Shown: piece by piece, positions 57,292 through 64,000 of the stretch
Layout: each line of letters opens with the position of its first letter
How positions within the stretch are numbered: position 1 is the first letter of the stretch
NCBI GenBank assembly: GCA_963576565.1
Contig: OY755038.1
Location: 140,608,206-140,672,205, forward strand
Reading direction: 5' to 3'
Length of the DNA stretch: 64,000 nt
Source: Aspidapion aeneum
Lineage: Eukaryota > Arthropoda > Insecta > Coleoptera > Brentidae
Notes under the pieces: generated by a model
The model's database searches: none
What the model saw: the letters and a program-made list of their open reading frames with translations, nothing else
What the model was told of the DNA's origin: nothing
Translations under genes and position numbers: made by a program

Positions 57292-58120
57292 TTGTTTTCT
57301 TTAGATGATTTGTCTTCTGTAGACAGAGAAAGAGCACTTCAAGTGATGAATTCTGTTAGTGAAGTTGACAGTAAAAATGGTCTTGGTAGAACTAATGTTA
57401 TTAGTATGTCTTTAGATACTGGTGATGCGCAGCCTATTAAAAAACGACCCTACCTTATGTCACCATACCTCTCTAAAATTTTGAACGAAGAATTAGATTC
57501 AATGTTAGAATTAGGAGTGATTGAGGAATCTTCTAGTCCTTGCTCATCACCTGTTCTTCTGTGAAGAAAAGCAATGGAGAACACTGGTTCTGCATCGATG
57601 GGCGTGGCTTGAACTCACGACGCTTATTCACTTCCTAGAGTCGATAGAATCTTGTCTAACCTTTGATCTCAGAAAGGCGTTCTGGCAAATATCACTTGTA
57701 GATAAGGAATCAATGGAAAAAACTGCATTCTCAGTTATTGGCAGAGGCCATTTTCATTTCAAAGTTGCCTTTCGGTTTGTGCAACTCTGCACAGATGCAA
57801 CAACGTTTAGTTGACAAGATATTTGGTCCTAAATTTGAACCAAACGTCTTTACCTACATTGACGACATTATTTGCGTTTCTAGAACGTTGGATGAGCATA
57901 TTGAGCTCCTTACGACTGTAAAAAATAAACTTAAAGAGGCACATCTTACTGTGAACATTGAGAAATGCAAATTCTTTCAAGTAAAGCTTTTGTACCTCGG
58001 ATTCCAAGTCGGAAATGATTCCCTCGCTACCGACCCAGCTTAAGTTGAAGCTATGGTCAATTATCCACGTCCTATTAACATCGGAGATTTATTCAGAACT
58101 TTTCAGCTCTCGTTAGTCCG
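57292..58120 (+). pseudogene. Reverse transcriptase of element C, multiply frameshifted
   Basis: Frame 57292-57564 carries RT N-terminal sequence (GDAQPIKKRPYLMSPYLSKI, then LGVIEESSSPCSSP). Short frames follow with FDLRKAFWQISL near 57665 and LPFGLCNSAQMQQRLVD near 57760. The catalytic YIDD is intact at about 57854-57865 (FTYIDDIICVSRTLDEHI). A stop at 58041-58043 ends the thumb region. Several frameshifts make this copy inactive. Absent from the left arm. Confidence 0.8.
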
Positions 58121-58620
58121 ATAAATGATCTTCTAAAGGGTAAGAAACGTAAGAAACAACCCATAGAATGGACTGCTGAGGCAGAAACAGCTTTTAAGAA
58201 AAAAAAACAATTCTTAGTATCTGCTCCCATACTTTCGCAACCTGATTATGAGAAACCTTTTACTATTCAGTCGGATGCTTCTGACAGAGGTTTAGGTGGC
58301 GTGTTGACACAAGTTTTAGATGGAACTGAGAAAGTTATAGCTTATTGTTCGCGTGGTCTGTCTAGGACCGAAAGAAATTACAGTGTTGCGGAAAGAGAAC
58401 TTCTAAGTTTAATTTTTTGTTTAGAACGTTTTCGTCCCTATGTTGATGGAACAAAGTTTACGGTTATTACTGACCATTACTCGCTCTTATGGCTGAATAA
58501 TCTAAAGAACCCAACTGGCAAGTTAGCAAGGTAGTCTATTAGATTAAGACAATTTACTTTTGATTTAGTTCACCGTAAGGGAATTCATAATGTTGTTCCT
58601 GATGCTTTAAGTCGTATTCC
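58121..58620 (+). pseudogene. RNase H and tether of element C, right copy
   Basis: SDASDRGLGGVLTQVLDG near 58273, AERELLSLIFCLERFRPYVD near 58390 and VITDHYSLLWL near 58460. A TAG at 58532-58534 (from CARQ-type sequence) interrupts it, and the frame resumes as FDLVHRKGIHNVVPDALSRI. Near-identical to the left arm, including this stop, so the stop predates the inverted duplication. Confidence 0.85.
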
Positions 58621-58690
58621 TATTCCAGAAGATTCCAAAAATATTTCTACTGATCTTATTCTCTCAGATAATGATGAGTTTTCAATACCG

Positions 58691-59979
58691 ATGCAAGTTT
58701 CCCAGATTTCTATTCTTGATTTTGATCAAAACTCTCTTGACAATCGGTATGTTTCGACGCAAGAAAATATTTTAAATTCACGTGATAATTACCCACAATG
58801 GAAGGTTGAAAACTACCAAGTTTTTAAGTTTGTACCTTCACAGTTCCTCAGTCTTTTAAAATCCGAGATTGGAAAATTTTAGTACCAAAACCTCAACGTA
58901 ATAAAGTTATTTCACTATGTTATGATCCACCTACAAGTTCTCATTTTGGTTTTTATAAAACCTTGGCTAGAGTTCAACAGTACTATGAGATATGATATCA
59001 TGCGCTTTATTAGAAAATATTTAGTCTGTGGTGCACAGAAACATTCTAATTCAGCACCATTAGGTTTAATGGGAAGAGAAAAGAAAGCTGAGTATCCTTT
59101 TACAGATTATTGCAGTAGATCTCATTGGTCCACTACCATGTTCTAAAAAGTCACATAAATGGCTTTTGGTAGTCTCAGACTGGTTTTCTAATTATACTCT
59201 TCTATTCCCTTTAAGATCCGCTAAGGCTAAAAATTTAGTTACTATGATGGAAAATAATGTATTTGTAATACACGGAGTACCCCAATTTATTATATGCGAT
59301 AATGGGACTAATTTTGCTAGTCCTCAATTCAAGGAATTAGGTGATAAATATTAAGTTCAGAAAATTTGATACACCAACTTATATTCGCCACAATGTAATC
59401 CAGTGGAGAGAAATAATCAGACTATTGGTACTGCCATTAGATGTTATGTTGACGCTCATGATAACTGGGATATTTACCTACCTCAAATTCATCAAGCGAT
59501 TAACACTTCTAAACATGAAATTACTGGTTTACCTCCAGCATATCCTAATTTTGGTCGTCATATTCCTCTTTGTGGTAATTATTATGGATCTGTTCTTGAA
59601 GATCAATCAGTTGGAATCTGTCCTAGTGATCGTAACACTTATGCTGAATCATTTAATGAATTTAGAGATATCTTTAGAGAAGTTCGTGAACGCTTACATG
59701 CTGCTTATCAACCTAACTCTCGAAGTTATAATCTTCGAAGGCGTAAAATTTCCTTTAATATTGGTGATAAGGTATGGATGGCGTCGAAATAGAATTCTGT
59801 CTAGTGCTGTAAATAAGTTTGCTGCTAAGTTAGCACCTAAATATGTCTTAGCAGAAGTTTGTAAAAACTTGTCTCCTACGGCTTATGTATTAAAAGATGT
59901 GAACGGTAAAAAGACTGATCGTTGGCATATTAAAGATTTGAAGCTATACCGTGGATTGGATGTGATGCCAGATGATTAA
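58691..59979 (+). pseudogene. Integrase of element C, right copy
   Basis: Tether (YPQWKVENYQVFKF), His half of the zinc domain (SSHFGFYKTLARVQ near 58935), and RKYLVCGAQKH near 59013 with one of two Cys left. The core has VDLIGPLP near 59118, FIICDNGTNFAS near 59285-59322, and Glu in ERNNQTIGTAIRC at 59406 onward. The C-terminal domain ends WHIKDLKLYRGLDVMP at 59979 (TAA). A frameshift near 59787 separates DKVWMASK from WRRNRILSSAV; the left copy is in frame there. Both copies share the stop region just before the Glu. Confidence 0.85.
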
Positions 59980-60837
59980 TTTTACTTACTTTCTACCTTA
60001 CTTTATCTTATCTTATTATATTTTTGTACCTTACCTTTGATTATCTAGTACATATGTGTATTTTACCTTGGAGGTTGATTACCTTCATTTTCATAACTAT
60101 GTACATTAAACATATACCTTGAATATATAATAAAACATGTTTTACCTTTTGTATATAATTTTACTTTTCTTTGATGTTGGGGGCGCTTCACATCAAATTT
60201 GTATCCCATAACAGTTTAGTATTTAACTGATGATTTTGATAAAGGTTTTTATTAGTCTCTTTCTTGAGATATTGAAATGCAACCCATGGCATGTGATTAT
60301 TTTTAAGATTAGTTTTAGTTTTGTTGTTGTAAGATGGGATTGATGAACGAGGACTATCTAGTCACTTATCTAGATTTTCGCAACGTCAATCTTTCAAACC
60401 GCCTAACATCTGAAGGTTTGAAACATCTTCAATATCAGCTAGGTTAGGTTAGTTGTAATGAGAACTATTGTAATTAGTTCAGTAATAATTGTAAATATTT
60501 CGATTAGTCCACTTTCCTAAACTAGAACAATGTTGTTCACAACTTGAATAGTTGTCGTCATTAGTTTTAGTGATTGTAGATTTTAGTTATGTTTCTATTG
60601 CGTTTGTGTAGACATTATCAATATTGAATCCTACCAGATTTGACCCCTACCTGATTTGACTTACCTATTTATTCTCCATTTTGGACGTTTGATATACGCA
60701 GATATCAAGACACAATTTAAAGCAATAGATTACTCATTTGTTATAAGAATTTATTTTTTTTTTATCATCTTGATGATGATTGTTGGCCTTTATGAAAAAA
60801 GTGGCTTGCAACTTTTTTCTTCCCAGAGGAGGGGTAG
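59980..60837 (+). other. 3' untranslated region of element C
   Basis: AT-rich, shared with the left arm (35533-36390). No envelope-like frame. Contains the purine tract GTTGGGGGCGC at about 60176 and the CAGAGGAGGGGTAG tract at about 60823-60837. Confidence 0.6.
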
Positions 60838-61039
60838 TGTAGCATTTTTATTTTATGGAACAATAAAACGCTATGTAAATATAAGCATGGTCAGCTCGTA
60901 AAGAAACGCTCAAATTTTTTGCTTGCACTGGCAGTGTACATCAATTGTGAATTGCTCCACTTGATATTTTGGTCGGAGAATATTCTATTATAGGTAAATT
61001 TAGTGGGAATAAGGACACTGTTGTTCTGGTAAATATACG

Positions 61040-61094
61040 TTTTAATCCATCGGTAACGTTTCGACAATAGTTTTTGTCTTCATCAGACTAAAAA
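61040..61094 (-). ncRNA. Hammerhead-ribozyme-like motif (probably degenerate)
   Basis: On the minus strand: CTGATGA (61080-61086), a GAC...GTC stem II closed by a 10-base loop, then GAAAC (61058-61062). Flanks TTTTAGT (61087-61094) and ATTAAAA (61040-61046) can pair as stem I. Hammerhead motifs are established in Penelope-like elements. Stem III and the cleavage-site bases (CGTTACCGATGG) do not fit the GUH consensus as I read them, so activity is doubtful. Confidence 0.5.
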
Positions 61095-62476
61095 GGTTAC
61101 AACTCATTAGTAAGATAATACAAAATACGGCACATTAATACATCACCAATTAAAAATTATTATTCTTTTCCCAATAAATAACATTTAAAATGACCTTATT
61201 GACAATATATTATTTTTTTCCTAAATATTTTTTCCCTTTTAATGTATATGAAACTGATTTTTTTATTTATTTATATAAAGAATAAATTATGGTTTATTTT
61301 TCTTCCTTTTTTTAATATACATATATAAAATTTTTTATACAAAGGTTCAAAAAATTTTTTTTTGTCACTATAGTAACTGATGGGTGGCTCAATAAAATAC
61401 GCACGAAGAGATCAATCAGCTATTCATATAAAAACAACAATAACAAATAAAACCTGTAGCAAGCCATAATACCATGTAGAAAATAACAACAATGTACACA
61501 TTATAAACCTATGTTAAAATTTAAAAAGGACTGTTAAAATATTTAAAATTCGTTACTCACCCTTCAGACTAGATCGTACATTGGAACAACAAAAAACAAG
61601 AATTCAAGCACATCAGGAAAACAAACGGCACAAAATTAAAAACGAAACCCGACATTAATCTGCTAATTATTTATATTTTCTTTTGTTTTGTTTATCAGAC
61701 AGGTTATATTATGGGCGGCAAAATTAGTCCGCATTGTTGTCACTATTCTGGATTTTCATTGTTCCGAAATATTAAAACAAATTAAAATTCTTTAAGTTTA
61801 AAGCAAAAGGCAACCTTGAATAGAGTGGCACTAGTAGTGTACGGTACTGATTTAATTTAGAGTGGGACAAGTGTACATAGTATGATACAATTAAGACAGT
61901 GATGGAACTTATTTTCTAGTTTGGAGTTGTTGTATATTAAAATACATTGATAACATGCATTGTTGTCAGAACACAAAACTTTTCCTGTTTAAACCTTGGT
62001 ATATACAATTAATTTTTAAAAAAGCAAAACATATTTTTTGGTTGAACGCTAATTTTCAACTCATTTACGTATTCATGACTACTTAGAAAGACACTTCGTA
62101 TTTTGTTGTCGTTGTTTAATTGGGGAAAAGCTTTATTTTTTTCCTTTTATATTATACATATACATACATACACCCACATATACATACATACAATCACATA
62201 CATACATACATATACACACATGCACATACATACATACACGTATTATATTTATATTTTTTATTAATGTTATTATTATTATTATTTTTTTAATAATTTCTAT
62301 TATTATTATTTTTTTTTATATTTTATATAATTTTGATCATTTTTATAATATTAATATTAATGTATATTAATATATATATTTTTCTATAAATATTTTATAT
62401 TATTTTTTAAATATAATTTTCTTTTAAGTTTACTTTATTTTGTTTATTGTTAATTTCATTAATCGTCATTTGGGGG
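61095..62476 (-). other. 3' untranslated region of the Penelope-like element
   Basis: AT-rich, no gene. Contains an (ACAT)n microsatellite at about 62155-62239 and T/A-rich runs at 62250-62450. Confidence 0.6.
62155..62239. repeat. (ACAT)n microsatellite
   Basis: Interrupted ACATACATACAT runs with CACCCACATAT and ATACACACATG interruptions. Confidence 0.9.
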
Positions 62477-64000
62477 TTATTTTAAGCGAATTCTATTGAG
62501 TAGGGAGTTATAGACCGTACTCAATTTGTTAACATCGCTACGTAAATTAACTGCTCTATCTTTATTAATGTTTGTATATATCATTTCCAAAATGGAGCGT
62601 TTGTAATAATTAGTTTCTTTTTCCAAGATCTTTGCTTCCTCAAGTGGCTAATGCTGTCTTATCTTTTTTATTTTTATTTTTTTCTTGGCAATCGTATTTA
62701 TGTTGTTTGAATCGATTTTCAATATATTGTTTTGTTTGACCGATGTATATTTGATCACAGCTACAGGGTATACTATAGATCGCACTAGACTGCTTTAAAA
62801 ATGGAGTTTTATCTTTAAGTTGTGTAAATAAGCTGTTTGTAGTTTTTAAGTTATAAAAAACCAATTCTAGGTCATTTTTTTGAAAGCATTGCTTTAGTTT
62901 GTGAGATAAGCCATGGACAAATGGGATCTTAAAATATTTTTTTCTTTCATTATTAATATTTTCAGAGTTCTCTGGTGGGCTTATATGCTTAAAAACATTT
63001 ATAAAACACTGATTTATAAATGTTGATGGATAATTGTTTTTCTTTGCGATATTTTTTATTATTTTTTTGTTTTCATCCCAGAATTTTTGATGACTAAGAT
63101 AGTGCGATCTATATAAAAGGTTGTTTATTGTGCTTATTTTATGCTGAACACTGTGGTATGAATTGTAATTTAAAGTTCTGCCAGAGCTAGTCGGTTTACG
63201 GTACCAATTGGTAATCAAACTTCCATCACTCTCTCGGATAACCTTAACATCCAAAAATGCTAGATTTTTGTCAGTTTCTTTTTCAATGGTAAATTGAATT
63301 TTCGGATGAATGGAGTTAAAAATAGTGAGAATAGTCTCTATTTTGTCTTTTGGTACAGCGGAAATTGTATCATCAACATATACAAAAAGAAATGGAATAA
63401 AAAAATCGATCTTTTTGTAAACTTCTCTGATCACATGATCCATGACTATATTAGCTAATACGGGTGAGCTGGGGTTTCCCATTGCACTACCATCTAATTG
63501 TTGGTACATTTTGCCTTGGAATGAAAAATAGCTCGTGTCAAAACATAAAGAAATCATTTCAAGTATCTTCTCCACTGGCAATTCAGTGTAAGCGCTAATA
63601 TGTCTTTTATGCTTTTTAATTATATCTAGTACCAATGATTTCGGAATGTTGGTGAATAAGGATACCACATCAAGAGATATAAGTTCATAGTTATCAGGGA
63701 GAGTCACATTTTTAATCTTTTCTACAAATTGAAATGAGTTCTTTATATTGAATTCAAAAGTAGTGGTAAGCGGATTCAAAATTTGATGTAACCAAGTAGC
63801 TATATTATATGATGGTGAATTTAGGCAACTCACAACCGGTCTCATTTTGAATCCGTTTTTGTGGGTTTTACGTAAGCCATATAGTTTAGGAGGGACAGAA
63901 TTATGATTTTTAATTTTTTTTGATATATTTTCACTAATATAGTTACATTCTTTGAGATCATTGATAAAAGAGTTAATTTTTGATTGATATTTTGTAGTGG
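62477..64000 (-). pseudogene. Penelope-like RT with GIY-YIG endonuclease, 5' truncated by window
   Basis: Open without a stop from the window edge to TGA at 62640-62642; there is no upstream limit, so the M at 63845 is internal. Sequence before it has PPKLYGLRKTHKNG, a conserved RT motif. Residues numbered from that Met: SLDVVSLFTNIP 57-68, GSAMGNPSSPVLANI 119-133, catalytic YVDDT 156-160, FLDV 197-200. The GIY-YIG domain covers about 355-385 with AIYSIPC, IYIGQT 366-371 and the catalytic-type Arg in ENRFKQH. At about 62640 the frame stops early. A neighbouring frame continues with EEAKILEKETNYYKRSI to a natural end LLNRIRLK, TAA at 62477-62479, so a short deletion has removed part of the endonuclease C-terminus. 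RT looks intact. Element retrotransposes in the nucleus using the endonuclease to nick its target. Confidence 0.9.

Larger units (their letters stand above)
35382..60989. repeat. Imperfect 25.6-kb palindrome
   Basis: Left arm 35382-44372 and right arm 46276-60989 are reverse complements in the same order of segments: element C 3' region, foldback G, foldback F, the 43473-44069 segment, then an inner, more diverged segment. The spacer is 44373-46275. In the outer segments the arms differ at only a few positions per hundred by eye; the matching 77-codon RNase H frames differ at one residue. Each arm has private changes: left, a solo LTR (41111-43468) and a 2.8-kb deletion at 38237/38242; right, insertions at 46609-48021 and 49043-52834. 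The right end is cut by the Penelope-like element at 60990. Confidence 0.85.
56177..60989 (+). mobile_element. Gypsy element C, right-arm copy
   Basis: Gag remnant, protease, RT, RNase H and integrase in order on +, followed by a 3' untranslated region shared with the left arm. The 5' LTR was not found upstream (foldback G and a MITE occupy the space). Two purine tracts could be the polypurine tract: GATGTTGGGGGCGC at 60173-60186, and CAGAGGAGGGGTAG just before TGTAGC at about 60838. The second fits the pattern of element B and would make 60838-60989 a truncated 3' LTR cut by the Penelope-like element. Confidence 0.8.
60990..64000 (-). mobile_element. Penelope-like retroelement (3' part)
   Basis: RT and GIY-YIG endonuclease in one minus-strand frame are diagnostic of Penelope-like elements. 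The 5' part lies beyond the right edge. The junction with the palindrome is at about 60990, inside what may be an LTR of element C, so the element probably inserted there or was joined by rearrangement. Confidence 0.85.

Noticed and set aside
59980..60900. Envelope-like third ORF in element C
   Set aside because: Only a short frame (60656-60901) rich in hydrophobic residues from AT-rich DNA; not matched as an open frame in the other arm.
35382..60989. The palindrome as a pure assembly artefact
   Set aside because: The arms differ by private insertions with proper target duplications and by a deletion, so they are not one sequence written twice. Misjoining at the spacer is still possible.
1..64000. 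tRNA, rRNA or snRNA genes
   Set aside because: No cloverleaf or A/B-box pattern and no rRNA-like stretches were recognised by eye; a tRNAscan or Rfam run would be decisive.

Overview
This is AT-rich animal nuclear DNA, most likely from an insect or another arthropod. It is repeat-dominated and I found no intact host gene, rRNA, tRNA or CRISPR array. The supporting evidence is the mix of elements: three Ty3/Gypsy-type LTR retrotransposons, a Penelope-like retroelement with a GIY-YIG endonuclease, a decayed Polinton/Maverick, many foldback or MITE-like elements, and short tandem arrays. Species cannot be determined from the sequence. All matches were made by reading the sequence; no database search was run.

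Layout, left to right. 1-10141: the 3' part of Gypsy element A (gag and pol on +, broken by stops and frameshifts), ending in a G-rich polypurine tract and a very long LTR (6828-10141, 3.3 kb). 10142-16800: a mosaic of foldback elements, a perfect hairpin and low-complexity DNA. 16800-25000: a satellite-like array of about 225-bp units, split by Gypsy element B (18140-24648, minus strand). Element B is complete, with two 417-bp LTRs, a TTAT target duplication, a primer-binding site and a polypurine tract. 25085-28142: a solo copy of the element A LTR with a GGTA duplication. 28550-32900: a Polinton/Maverick remnant, minus strand, in the order core-like basic protein, cysteine protease, minor capsid-like, major capsid-like, and a protein of unknown function.

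32906-35381 is noncoding repeats. 35382-60989 is the largest structure in the window: an imperfect palindrome about 25.6 kb long. Both arms carry the same third Gypsy element (C) and the same foldback elements in opposite orientation, around a spacer at about 44373-46275. Later events changed each arm. A 2.36-kb solo LTR with an ACTC duplication sits only in the left arm, which also has a 2.8-kb deletion. A 3.8-kb TIR transposon with an 8-bp duplication and a 1.4-kb element with CAGTGGCG-type ends sit only in the right arm. 60990-64000: a Penelope-like element, minus strand, with reverse transcriptase and GIY-YIG domains and a hammerhead-ribozyme-like motif downstream of the ORF; it runs off the right edge.

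The elements interact mainly by nesting and rearrangement. The most unusual points are: (i) the multi-kilobase LTR of element A, which carries paired, conserved intron-like splice boundaries in both copies; (ii) the 25.6-kb palindrome with datable nested insertions; (iii) a Polinton capsid gene block; and (iv) a gag second zinc finger of form CX2CX9CX2C shared by elements A and C.
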